From NCBI GenBank assembly GCA_964652155.1, contig CAZZBK010000026.1, forward strand, positions 1 to 47,128: a stretch of DNA of 47,128 nucleotides. Direction: 5' to 3'. This document shows positions 7,419-16,029 of this stretch, piece after piece (positions within the stretch are counted from its first letter, which is position 1; every line of letters begins with the position of its first letter). Source of the DNA: CAZZBK01 sp964652155. GTDB taxonomy: Bacteria; Planctomycetota; Planctomycetia; Pirellulales; PNKZ01. The notes under the pieces were generated by a model. The model was given only the letters and a program-made list of their open reading frames with translations. It searched no databases and was not told where the DNA came from. The position numbers and the translations under genes are program-made.

Positions 7419-8441
7419 ATGGCCATCGACACTGCGCTGACCGTGTTAAGCCCGGCCGATTTCGCCAGCGATCAGGACGTCCGCTGGTGCCCCGGCTGCG
7501 GCGACTACTCGATCTTGGCCCAAATGAAAAAGGTGCTCCCCACGCTGGGCGTGCCGCCAGAGCGGACCGTGTTTGTGTCGGGCATTGGCTGTTCGAGCCG
7601 GTTCCCGTATTACATGAACACCTACGGCATCCATTCGATTCACGGTCGCGCGCCGGCCGTGGCGACCGGGCTCAAGGCCTCGCGGCCCGACCTGTCGGTG
7701 TGGGTCATCACCGGCGACGGCGACTCGTTGAGCATCGGCGGCAATCACCTGATGCATGCAATCCGCCGCAATCTGGATATCAACATCATCCTGTTCAACA
7801 ATCAAATCTACGGCCTTACCAAGGGGCAATACTCGCCCACGTCGCGATTCGGCCAGGTGACAAAAAGCTCGCCGCTGGGGGTGATCGACAACCCGATTTA
7901 TCCGCTCAGCATCGCCATTGGCTGCGAGGCCACGTTCGTCGCGCGATCGATCGACACGAATATCAAGCACCTGTCGATGGTGCTCAAGCGAGCCGCCGAA
8001 CATCGGGGCACGTCGTTTGTCGAGGTGTATCAGAATTGCAACGTGTTCAACGACGGTGCCTTTGACTACGCGACCAGCCGCGACACCAAAGCCGAAACGA
8101 CCTTGGAGTTGGAACACGGCAAGCCGCTGATTTTTGGCAAACAGCGTGATCGCGGCATTCGCCTGCATGGGCTGGTCCCCGAGATCGTCGAGCTTGGCAA
8201 GGGGATCAGCGAAGACGATCTGCTGTTTCACGACGAGCAATCCGCCGAGCCGAGCTTGGCGTACCTGCTGAGCCGGATGCGTCACCCCGAGTTTCCCGAG
8301 CCGATTGGCGTGTACCGTTGCGTCGAGCGGCCGTTGTATGACGACATGCTCAACCAACAAATTGCCGAGGCGCGACGCAAGCAGGGCGAGGGGGACCTGC
8401 AACGTCTGTTCAACAGCGGCGACACGTGGCTTGTCGAGTGA
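7419..8441 (+). CDS. korB: 2-oxoacid:ferredoxin oxidoreductase, beta subunit
   Basis: 340 aa. This is the thiamine-diphosphate and iron-sulphur subunit that works with the preceding gamma-alpha protein. Cys24 and Cys27 (WCPGCGDY), Cys58 (GIGCSSR) and Cys207 (QNCNVFND) are the four expected 4Fe-4S ligands. The TPP/magnesium motif GDGDSLSIGGNH is at 99-110, followed by NNQIYGLTKGQ. A C-terminal stretch of about 90 residues (from about 250) is longer than the minimal beta subunit but usual in KorB. It lacks a ferredoxin-type delta domain, as expected for the two-gene form. The zinc-ribbon CBS gene follows after 43 nt, so the cluster CBS-korA-korB-CBS may be one operon. Confidence 0.94.
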   Translation: MAIDTALTVLSPADFASDQDVRWCPGCGDYSILAQMKKVLPTLGVPPERTVFVSGIGCSSRFPYYMNTYGIHSIHGRAPAVATGLKASRPDLSVWVITGDGDSLSIGGNHLMHAIRRNLDINIILFNNQIYGLTKGQYSPTSRFGQVTKSSPLGVIDNPIYPLSIAIGCEATFVARSIDTNIKHLSMVLKRAAEHRGTSFVEVYQNCNVFNDGAFDYATSRDTKAETTLELEHGKPLIFGKQRDRGIRLHGLVPEIVELGKGISEDDLLFHDEQSAEPSLAYLLSRMRHPEFPEPIGVYRCVERPLYDDMLNQQIAEARRKQGEGDLQRLFNSGDTWLVE

Positions 8442-8484
8442 GCGACCATCGACTTCTCTTTTCACTCCGTTCGGAGACGCGATC

Positions 8485-9006
8485 ATGATGAACTGCCCTT
8501 TCTGTGGTCACAAAAATATCGAGGGGGTCGACTGCTGCGAGCGCTGCCAAGAGTCGATCGACTTCTTGAGCCGACCGCAGCCCGGTTCTGAATTCGAGAA
8601 GAGCCTGCTCACCGACCGTGTGTTCATGCTCGCGCCGCGTCAACCGGTCACCGTGCCGCCGACGGCGACCGTCGAGGACGTGCTCGATTTGCTGGTCGAG
8701 CAAACGATCGGCTGCGTATTGGTGTGCGAAGGCGAAGAGTTGCTCGGCATCTTCAGCGAGCGCGACGCGCTGGTGCGCGTGAACGTCGAGTACACCGAGT
8801 GCTTGTCACGTCCGATCGGGTTGTTCATGACCCCGCACCCCGAGACGATCGATCGCGACGCGCGGATCGCGTTTGCGCTGCACAAGATGGACATCGGCGG
8901 GTATCGGCACATGCCCGTGACAACCGATGGCCGCGTGAGTGGCGTGATCTCGATTCGCGACATCCTCGATTACATCACGGCGCATCTGCTCTCGACGGTC
9001 GAGTAA
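8485..9006 (+). CDS. Zinc-ribbon plus tandem CBS-domain protein
   Basis: 173 aa. A short zinc ribbon at the N-terminus uses Cys4, Cys7, Cys18 and Cys21 (CPFCGHKN...CCERCQ; Cys17 is an extra cysteine). It is followed by a linker and two CBS domains (about 50-105 and 112-170). Hallmarks are EQTIGCVLVCEGEELLGIF, SERDAL and GGYRHMPVTTDGRVSGVISI. CBS pairs bind AMP/ATP-type ligands; the zinc ribbon probably contacts a protein or nucleic acid. CGGAGA at 8472-8477 supports the ATG at 8485 (a second ATG follows directly). It sits 43 nt after korB and pairs with the CBS gene upstream of korA. A role as energy-sensing regulator of the Kor complex is inference. Confidence 0.88.
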   Translation: MMNCPFCGHKNIEGVDCCERCQESIDFLSRPQPGSEFEKSLLTDRVFMLAPRQPVTVPPTATVEDVLDLLVEQTIGCVLVCEGEELLGIFSERDALVRVNVEYTECLSRPIGLFMTPHPETIDRDARIAFALHKMDIGGYRHMPVTTDGRVSGVISIRDILDYITAHLLSTVE

Positions 9007-9010
9007 CGAT

Positions 9011-9119
9011 CTCGAACGAAGCTCGTTGAGACGGCCCATTCGCACCGCGTCGGAAGGTGGGCACGAACCTTCCGCGCTAGCCCGCGCCGATTTCGCCGCT
9101 AGCGCGGCAAGCATTGCCG
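9011..9119. repeat. Cluster of four adjoining hairpins
   Basis: Four inverted repeats follow each other after the CBS stop codon. They are CTC-AACGA/TCGTT-GAG (9011-9030), GGAAGGT/ACCTTCC (9052-9073), CCGCGCTAGC/GCTAGCGCGG (9072-9107, 10-bp perfect arms, 16-nt loop) and CGGCAA/TTGCCG (9105-9119). Neighbouring stems share bases, so they cannot all form at once. There is no T-tract. This may be an RNA-stabilising or attenuating 3' structure, or a composite extragenic repeat. Confidence 0.6.
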
Positions 9120-9492
9120 TCGAGACGCGCACAATCGGCGCGACGACGTCTGTTTTTGAGCGAATTTCCCGAGCGCCAAACATTTTTCTGGGATTTGCCG
9201 ACAAGTGCCCTTGACCGTTCTGGCGGGTTTAAGTACTTAACCGCCCTCTTCTACCTGGAAAGAGTTTCGAGAGGTCAAGAACCGTAACCCGACACGGGAC
9301 AGTTCTGACGGCACGGTCATCGTCGACCCCTGTCGTGCAGTTCGTCGCGTGATGATCGCGGACTCGGCGGCGCGTGCCGCAGGCGAGAACGCGACCTACC
9401 GAGGAGCGGATCGAGGACAGACCATGAAGCGACCAATGGACATGATCATTCGCAACGATTCCCCGAGCCTGCACGCGTCTCGAAAGGAGTAC
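9120..9492. other. Intergenic region upstream of the secretin-like gene
   Basis: Apart from the palindrome at 9222-9246, I see no gene or repeat here. The secretin frame is open from 9349, with an ATG at 9424, so part of this stretch could be coding if the longer start is used. Confidence 0.4.
9222..9246. promoter_or_regulatory. Palindrome, candidate operator upstream of the secretin-like gene
   Basis: The perfect 12-bp palindrome TTAAGTACTTAA (9229-9240) is extended by GGCGGG on the left and CCGCCC on the right, giving a 25-bp near-perfect dyad. TTGACC, a good -35-like hexamer, starts at 9211, so the palindrome would cover the spacer and -10 region of such a promoter. A site for a dimeric regulator is plausible; a weak terminator for the CBS gene is the alternative, but no T-tract follows. 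Confidence 0.4.
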
Positions 9493-12400
9493 GTGTTGAA
9501 TACGAAGTTTCGTTCGCGAGCCCGAGTGTTTGCCCTTGGCTGGGGCTGCGGCTTGGCCGTCGCCTTAACCTCGCTGGTGTCGACATCGGCGGCAGCGCCG
9601 TCGGCAAGCCCTTTGCCTAGCCAGCAATTCCAACCGTCGCTTCCCGAGGGGGGCCGGCTCGATAAGTTCGGCCGCAATCCGACGGCGGTGCGCGATCCGA
9701 ATCTCTCCACGCTCACGCATGTCGACGTGCTCTCAACCGCCAAGCAATGCGTCGAGCGCGCTCGCGTTGAGCTAAGCCGTGGCAACACGGCTGGCGCGGT
9801 CTACTGGCACGACAAGGCGGCGCATAGCGGCGCACGCTTCCCGGCGGGAGACGACACGCTCGCGGCATTGACACGCGAGGTTCGCGCCGCCGGTGGCCGC
9901 GTGGACGAGCCGGTTGAATTGGCGGCCGCATTGCCTGGCGCGGACAACCAAGGTCCATCGCGGGGCAGTTCCATCGATCAACTCGTGTCCCCTGGCGCCA
10001 ACGACGCCACGGCACCGTTCAGCTCGACGCCCCGGACATCGGCCGTGCCACAAGTCGCCCCAGCGGCGACCAGTGCCGCGCCGAACGCCTACCCCGCCAC
10101 CGCGACACCGCTGCCGACGACCGAAGCACAGCGTCGCGCGGTGAGCAATCAACTGCTCATCAACGCCCGCAAGGCGCTGGGCGATGGTGACGTGCGCCGC
10201 GCCAGCGATGCCCTGGAGCAAGTCAAGGCGCTTAAGATCAACTACGAACCGAACGACGATAATCCGACCAAGCTCGAAGGGTCCATTCAGCGCTACGCCG
10301 ATCTGTTGCAACGTCCGGCTGCCGAGAAGAACGGCGAGGCGTATCGACGTAAATACGCCGAACTGCAACTCCAGCAGGCCGAGTTTCTGGCCGCCTGGCG
10401 TGAGTTCGACGCGGCCGAACGGCTCGTGAACGAAGCCCAGCGATTGGGCGTTCCGTACGGTCCCTACGAGACGAAACCGGAACAGTTGCTGCAAAAGATT
10501 GCCGAGGCGCGCAAGAACGGCGGCCTCAAGAAACTCGATGCGCTGCCAGCCCTGGCGGGTTCGCCCACGTCGGCCGTGCCGACGGTCAATGCTCCCCAGG
10601 CTGCAGAAGATCCGAAAACACGCTGCCTCGACTTGTTACGCTCCGCTCGAACGGCCATTGCCGCTGGCGATCTCAATCAGGCCGAAGCCCTGGCCAAGCA
10701 AGCCGAACAATTACGGGTTGCCGACAACGCCTTTGCACCCCAAGAAGATCGTCCGTACCTCGTGTTGTTTGAAGTGCAAAAGTTCCGCGCCGGTGGCGCA
10801 GTCCAGACCGGCGGCGTGAGCCCCCTGTCAGCGCAAGGTCCAAACTCTCCGTCGTCGCGGGCCACGAACGCCGTCTATGATCCGAACCAAGACACCACGC
10901 GCGTGACTCCCGTCGCCTTGCAGCAGACGGTTACCGTGCCCCCGGGCGTGCCGACGCCGGCGAACAACTTGGAATCGCCGAACATCGGCGTCACATTGTT
11001 CCAAGAGGGCGAGGCAGCCGCCCGACGTGGTGACAACACGACGGCCGCGAACAAGTTCCGTGAAGCCGCCAAATACGCCTCGCAACTCGACGCCGCAGAG
11101 CGTCAGCGGATGCAGGATTTCTTGCAAGGACCGGGAGGCAATCTCGGCTTGCGTCCACCGCAAAACGCCCCCGGCGCGCTCATCACCGAAACCGCCACCA
11201 ATCAACAATTGCTCGTCAAGCAAGTCTCGGCCGACGTCGGCCGCCAAGAACAAGTGGCCGGTCAGATGCGCGAAACCGATCCGAAACGGGCCATGCAAAT
11301 CCTCCGTGAGTCGCGTGCCGGAGTCGAAAAAGCTCCGCTCGACGGTGCCAATCGCGATCTGCTGCTGCGCAAACTCGATAAGCAAATCGCTGAACTGCAG
11401 CAGTATCTCGACAGCAATCGCGGCCGCATCGAGTTGATCGAGCGAAACCAGGCGGTCGAGAACGACATTCAACGCGAACAGCAAATGAAGGTCGAGGTCC
11501 AAGAGAAGTTGGCCCTCAAGGTGGAAGAGTTCAACAAGCTCGTCGAAGAGCATCGTTATGCCGAAGCCGAATTGGTCGCCAAACAGTGCCGCGAACTGTC
11601 GCCCAACGAACCGGTCGTCATTCAGTTGGACAAAATGGCACGCATGATGCGGAGTATCCGCAACAACGAGGCGATCCGAGCCGACATTTCCGACGGCATG
11701 CAGCGACAAATGGAATCGGTGCTCGCATCGTCGGCGGGCTTCGATGACCGCGATCCCTACACCTTCGGCGACGTCAAGGAATGGAACAAGCTCACGGACC
11801 GCCGCCGGGCCATGTTCTCTGAACGAGGCCGCAAACGGACCGATCGCGAGATGGAGATCGAGCAACGGATGCGCACGCCCGTGTCGCTCAAGTTCAAAGA
11901 CGCGCCGCTGTCGGACGTGATTCAGAACCTCGGCAAGCTCGCCAAGATCAACATGCATCTCGATCCGCGCGGCCTGGCCGAGGAAGGGATCGACCCCAGC
12001 ACCCCCGTCTCGATCGAGCTCTCGCAAGAAATCTCGCTCAAGAGCGCGCTGAGCCTGATCCTGCAACCGCTGCGGTTGGGCTACGTCATCAAAGACGAAG
12101 TGCTCAAGATCACGAGCGACCGGCTCAAAGACGGCGACGTTTACTCGGTGACCTACAACGTCGCCGACCTGGTGATTCCGATTCCGAACTTTGTACCCAG
12201 CGCGCGCATGGGCTTGCAGGGCGCGCTCGATTCGGCCTACCAAACGATCGGCATGAATGGCCCCGGCGGCGGGATGGGTGCCTCGTCTCCGCTGGCCGTC
12301 ATCGCCAGCAACGACGGCGCGTCGAGCAATGCCACGCTCGATCCGCGACTGCTCGGACAAATCAACGTCGGTGGGCAGGGGGGAGCTCCGGGCATGGGCA

Positions 12401-13737
12401 TGGGCGGGATGGGTGGCATGCGCGGAGGCGGAGGCGCAACCGGCTATCCCCAGCAGATCGGCTTCGGTCCCGGCGGCATGGGGGGCGGCGCGCAGCCCGA
12501 TTTCGACAGCCTGATCCAACTCATCACCGGCACGATTGCCCCCACCACCTGGACCGACGTCGGTGGTCAAGGTGCCGTGCGTCGATTCGCCACCAATCTC
12601 AGCCTGGTCGTCAGCCAGACGCAACAGGTCCACGAAGAAATCGCCGACCTGCTCGAACAACTGCGACGCTTGCAAGACTTGCAAGTCACGATCGAAGTCC
12701 GCTTCATCAGCTTGTCCGATAACTTCTTCGAGCAGATGGGGGTCGACTTCGATTTGAATCTCAACGACAACGCCGACCGGCCGTACCAAATTTTCGGCCG
12801 CCAGGACCCGACCGCCTCGACTCAGTACAACAACACCGAGCCTGGTCGTAACACGCAAAACCGCGACCTGAACCAGAAGAACAGCACGACCATTGGTATC
12901 ACGGGTCCCACGGCGGCGGGTGCCGCTCCGCTGTTCAGCAGCGACTTGGACATTCCGTTCCGCCAAACGTCGTTTGACCAAGCCCGGCTGATCAACTTCG
13001 GCACGCAAGGTGCCGGTGTCAGCGGCGGAGCCAGCCTGGGCTTCGCCATCCTCAGCGACATTGAAGCCTACTTCTTCATGAACGCGGTCCAGAGCGATAT
13101 TCGCACCAACGTGCTGCAAGCGCCCAAGGTCACGCTGTTCAACGGCCAGCAGGCGTTCGTCTCCGATACGTCGCAGAGCCCGTTCGTGGTCAGCGTGGTG
13201 CCGGTGGTCGGCGACTTTGCCGCCGCCCAGCAGCCGGTGATCGTCGTGCTCAGCGAGGGCACCTTCCTGACCGTCCAGGCCGTCGTGAGCAGCGATCGCC
13301 GCTTCGTCCGTCTGACGGTGGTGCCGTTCTTCAGCAAGATTGGCGCGGTGAACACGTTCACGTTCACGGGCTCGTCCACCTCGACGCGCAACACCACCTC
13401 GCAAGGACCCGATACCGCGACCACGTCGCGTAGCGAGCAAGACACGGCCTCGCGCGATGGCACCACGGTGCAGTTGCCCACGTTTGCATTCACCACGGTG
13501 ACCACCACCGTGAGCGTGCCGGACGGCGGCACGGTGCTGCTGGGCGGCATCAAGCGGCTAAGCGAAGAGCGGCGCGAGAACGGCGTGCCGATTCTCAGCA
13601 AGCTGCCCTACGTCAACCGGTTGTTCACGAACATCGGCACCGGCAAGTCAAGCTCCAGTTTGATGATGATGGTCACGCCCCGCATCATCATTCAGGAAGA
13701 AGAAGAAGCGTTGCTCGGCGTACAAAGCCAGCCGTAA
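9493..13737 (+). CDS. Giant secretin-like outer-membrane protein
   Basis: About 1,414 aa, two to three times the usual GspD length. A GTG (9493) or TTG (9496) just after AAGGAG (9484-9489) puts the signal peptide (basic start, then ALGWGCGLAVALTSL, AAA cleavage region) at the very N-terminus; an ATG at 9424 would add 23 residues. The N-terminal half (about 70-510) holds repeated helical units of the type A-x-L-x-x-GD-x-x-x-A ending in an aromatic/proline segment. A charged coiled coil follows (about 580-705). A secretin N-domain is at about 796-875 (VSLKFKDAPLSDVIQNL), a Gly/Met-rich low-complexity linker at about 968-1000, and the beta-domain to the end, with VPDGGTVLLGGIKR (about 1342) and LMMMVTPRIIIQEEE. 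Secretins form outer-membrane export channels in type II/III secretion and type IV pili. No other secretion gene lies nearby, so its partner system is unknown. Confidence 0.85.
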   Translation: MLNTKFRSRARVFALGWGCGLAVALTSLVSTSAAAPSASPLPSQQFQPSLPEGGRLDKFGRNPTAVRDPNLSTLTHVDVLSTAKQCVERARVELSRGNTAGAVYWHDKAAHSGARFPAGDDTLAALTREVRAAGGRVDEPVELAAALPGADNQGPSRGSSIDQLVSPGANDATAPFSSTPRTSAVPQVAPAATSAAPNAYPATATPLPTTEAQRRAVSNQLLINARKALGDGDVRRASDALEQVKALKINYEPNDDNPTKLEGSIQRYADLLQRPAAEKNGEAYRRKYAELQLQQAEFLAAWREFDAAERLVNEAQRLGVPYGPYETKPEQLLQKIAEARKNGGLKKLDALPALAGSPTSAVPTVNAPQAAEDPKTRCLDLLRSARTAIAAGDLNQAEALAKQAEQLRVADNAFAPQEDRPYLVLFEVQKFRAGGAVQTGGVSPLSAQGPNSPSSRATNAVYDPNQDTTRVTPVALQQTVTVPPGVPTPANNLESPNIGVTLFQEGEAAARRGDNTTAANKFREAAKYASQLDAAERQRMQDFLQGPGGNLGLRPPQNAPGALITETATNQQLLVKQVSADVGRQEQVAGQMRETDPKRAMQILRESRAGVEKAPLDGANRDLLLRKLDKQIAELQQYLDSNRGRIELIERNQAVENDIQREQQMKVEVQEKLALKVEEFNKLVEEHRYAEAELVAKQCRELSPNEPVVIQLDKMARMMRSIRNNEAIRADISDGMQRQMESVLASSAGFDDRDPYTFGDVKEWNKLTDRRRAMFSERGRKRTDREMEIEQRMRTPVSLKFKDAPLSDVIQNLGKLAKINMHLDPRGLAEEGIDPSTPVSIELSQEISLKSALSLILQPLRLGYVIKDEVLKITSDRLKDGDVYSVTYNVADLVIPIPNFVPSARMGLQGALDSAYQTIGMNGPGGGMGASSPLAVIASNDGASSNATLDPRLLGQINVGGQGGAPGMGMGGMGGMRGGGGATGYPQQIGFGPGGMGGGAQPDFDSLIQLITGTIAPTTWTDVGGQGAVRRFATNLSLVVSQTQQVHEEIADLLEQLRRLQDLQVTIEVRFISLSDNFFEQMGVDFDLNLNDNADRPYQIFGRQDPTASTQYNNTEPGRNTQNRDLNQKNSTTIGITGPTAAGAAPLFSSDLDIPFRQTSFDQARLINFGTQGAGVSGGASLGFAILSDIEAYFFMNAVQSDIRTNVLQAPKVTLFNGQQAFVSDTSQSPFVVSVVPVVGDFAAAQQPVIVVLSEGTFLTVQAVVSSDRRFVRLTVVPFFSKIGAVNTFTFTGSSTSTRNTTSQGPDTATTSRSEQDTASRDGTTVQLPTFAFTTVTTTVSVPDGGTVLLGGIKRLSEERRENGVPILSKLPYVNRLFTNIGTGKSSSSLMMMVTPRIIIQEEEEALLGVQSQP

Positions 13738-13919
13738 CGGCGCTTCACACAAACCTCTCCGTTGGGCGCCGGCTGCCGTGTACCCCCTCCTGGTCACGGC
13801 CGCCGGTGCGTTCTTTCGGGTGCGCGGCTATTCTCCGCATCGCCAACCAAGGCCCCGACCGCTATACTTGCGGCGTCGCGTTGGCCCTTGTTCTTCCTTC
13901 CTGGCATGACTCGATCCGA

Positions 13920-14426
13920 ATGCCTCCCCTCGAGCCCCGTTCTCCCGGTGCCTTGCTCCCACGCTGGCTTTGGCCCAGCATCGGCTGGCTCGTGGCGGCC
14001 CTGGTGCTCGCGCTGCGGTTCATAAATCCCGCACAAACCACCGACGCCGGTACGCCCGAGTTGCGGCAATTGCTCGATGACTATTTTCAGTCCTGGTCGC
14101 GGCGCGACATGCCGGCCTACGAGCGTTGCTTCCACCCCCAGGCCACGATCCATCATCTCGACCACGCCGGTCAAGCCAGCTCGTGGAACGTGCCGTCGTT
14201 CATCCGCTCACAGTCCGATTGGCTCGCCCAGGCCGCCCCCGACGTCCGCGAGATCCCGCTCACCAAGCAATTTCAGCTCGCGGGCGATCTGGCCCAAGCC
14301 CAAGTGCGCTGGCAACTGAGCAACGGAGCCCAGCAGGTCAAGGGTTACGACGAGTTCACGCTCGTCCGCTCGCCGCAAGGTTGGAAGATTCTCACGCTTG
14401 TGTATCAGGAAGATCGCCAACCATGA
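13920..14426 (+). CDS. NTF2/SnoaL-like protein with N-terminal membrane anchor
   Basis: 168 aa. An N-terminal membrane helix (WPSIGWLVAALVLALRFI, about 20-40) is followed by an NTF2-like fold (about 50-165): a helix with LRQLLDDYFQSWSRRDMPAYERCFHPQATIHHLD, then strands ending in YDEFTLVRSPQGWKILTLVYQED. Domains of this type bind small hydrophobic ligands or serve as scaffolds, and activity cannot be told from sequence. The ATG at 13920 is chosen because the helix follows it closely; a TATACT hexamer at 13863-13868 could be its -10 box. The stop overlaps the start of the next gene (ATGA), so the two are translationally coupled. Confidence 0.75.
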   Translation: MPPLEPRSPGALLPRWLWPSIGWLVAALVLALRFINPAQTTDAGTPELRQLLDDYFQSWSRRDMPAYERCFHPQATIHHLDHAGQASSWNVPSFIRSQSDWLAQAAPDVREIPLTKQFQLAGDLAQAQVRWQLSNGAQQVKGYDEFTLVRSPQGWKILTLVYQEDRQP

Positions 14427-16021
14427 GCAAGAAACATCGCGCCGCGGCGGTTGACCCGCTCCGGGTCACGTCGATCTCCCCGTCACACGACTCCACGGCT
14501 CAGCGCACCCGACTCATCCTCTGCGCCACCTGCTTCGTCAGCGGTGCCGCCACGCTTGTCATCGAACTCGCGGGCAACCGACTGCTCGCACCCCTGTTCG
14601 GCAACAGCCTCTATACCTGGACGTCGCTCATCGGGGTGGTACTCGTCGCGATCAGCGTGGGCGATTACCTGGGCGGTGTGCTCGTCGATCGCGCGCCGCG
14701 ATTGTCACTGCTTGGCTATTTGTTGCTCTCGGCCGCCGCCTGGACGCTGCTCGTCCCCGCGCTGCATGCCCAGTTCATTCAGTCGAGCGCCCCTGCCGGG
14801 CTCATCACCGGACCGCTCGTCGTCTCGCTGATGCTCTTTGCCGTGCCGGCCTGTTTGCTCGCCGCGGTGTGTCCGTTCATCGTCCGGCTGTTGAGCCGTT
14901 CGACCCACGATCAATCGATCGGACTGTCGGCCGGATTGGTCGGCATGCTGGCCACGCTCGGCAGCTTCGTGGGCACGTTCCTCACCGGCTTTTATCTCAT
15001 TCCTGAGTTCGGTGTCCGTTCGATTTTTCTCACCACCGGCTTGTTGATCGGCTTGCTCGGCGCGGTGGTGCTGGTTATGAGCCGTGAGGACCGTCGCACA
15101 TCCCCCGTGATTCCGGTGGCGACCGTCGCTCTGCTCGCGCTCATCAATTTCATGGCCACTTCAAAACTGCCCTCGGGCGTGGTCTTTGAACGTCAAACCT
15201 TCTACCACGACATCCGCGTCGAAGAGACGACGAGCGAACTCGGCGAGCGGGTGCGGTTGCTCAAGCTGGACACGACCCTCGAAGGGGGCCAGTACGTCGA
15301 CACCGGCGGCGTCTATTTGTCGTATCAACATTACTGGCGGCTCGCCGAAGTGTTCGCGCCGCGGCTCGACCGCGCGCTGTTCCTGGGGGGCGGAGGGTTC
15401 GCCATGCCCGAGCAACTCGCCAAGCGGCACGGCGAATCGCGCATCGACGTGGTCGAGATCGATCCGGCCGTGATCGACGTTGGACGACGCTACTTTGGCT
15501 TGAATAACTTTCCGGCCGTGACACCGCATGCCGGCGACGCCCGGCGATATCTGCTCGACACGCGCGAGAAATACGATCTGATTTTCGGCGACGCCTACAA
15601 CGGACTACGCAATATCCCCGGTCATTTGGTGACGCAGGAATTCTTCGCGCTGCTCAAGTCGCGGTTGGCCGACGATGGCCTGTACATGATGAACATCGTC
15701 AGCCCGATTCGCGGCGAAAACGCTCAACTGTTCCGCGCGATTCTCAAGACCGTGCAGACTCAATTCGCGCATACCGACGTGTACAGCGTCGACCCTCGAT
15801 TCACGGCCCAACCACGCGGCGTGATTCTGGTCGCCTCGAATCGTCAATTGTCGGCGGGGCTCAACGCCCTGGCCGCCGACGAGTTGCTCAAGCTGCTATT
15901 GTCGACTCGCATCGAGCCCGCCCTGTATGAGCCGCTCGACGTACAGCCGCTCACCGACGATCATAATCCGAGCGAGTACCTGATCGCCCGGCAGTTGTCT
16001 CGCCAGCCACACTCCGATTGA
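14423..16021 (+). CDS. Membrane-bound spermidine-synthase-like protein
   Basis: 532 aa. The N-terminal part (about 25-235) has some seven membrane helices, beginning LILCATCFVSGAATLVIELAGNRLLAP. The C-terminal part (about 250-520) is a Rossmann methyltransferase-like domain of the spermidine synthase (SpeE) family, with LFLGGGGFAMPEQLA, DVVEIDPAVIDVGRRYF and the DLIFGDAYN motif that contains the Asp expected near the active site. Such fusions are common in bacteria and usually annotated as fused MFS/spermidine synthase. Real aminopropyl-transfer activity is unproven, and no other polyamine gene is near. The ATG overlaps the stop of the NTF2-like gene by 4 nt, and hrpB starts within a few nt of its end. 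Confidence 0.85.
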   Translation: MSKKHRAAAVDPLRVTSISPSHDSTAQRTRLILCATCFVSGAATLVIELAGNRLLAPLFGNSLYTWTSLIGVVLVAISVGDYLGGVLVDRAPRLSLLGYLLLSAAAWTLLVPALHAQFIQSSAPAGLITGPLVVSLMLFAVPACLLAAVCPFIVRLLSRSTHDQSIGLSAGLVGMLATLGSFVGTFLTGFYLIPEFGVRSIFLTTGLLIGLLGAVVLVMSREDRRTSPVIPVATVALLALINFMATSKLPSGVVFERQTFYHDIRVEETTSELGERVRLLKLDTTLEGGQYVDTGGVYLSYQHYWRLAEVFAPRLDRALFLGGGGFAMPEQLAKRHGESRIDVVEIDPAVIDVGRRYFGLNNFPAVTPHAGDARRYLLDTREKYDLIFGDAYNGLRNIPGHLVTQEFFALLKSRLADDGLYMMNIVSPIRGENAQLFRAILKTVQTQFAHTDVYSVDPRFTAQPRGVILVASNRQLSAGLNALAADELLKLLLSTRIEPALYEPLDVQPLTDDHNPSEYLIARQLSRQPHSD

Positions 16022-16029
16022 CCTGGGCG

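Noticed and set aside
10828..13440. Minus-strand open frame of 870 codons inside the secretin-like gene
   Set aside because: It is antisense to a gene with clear secretin motifs and has the His/Arg/Asp/Val-rich composition typical of the strand opposite GC-rich codons.
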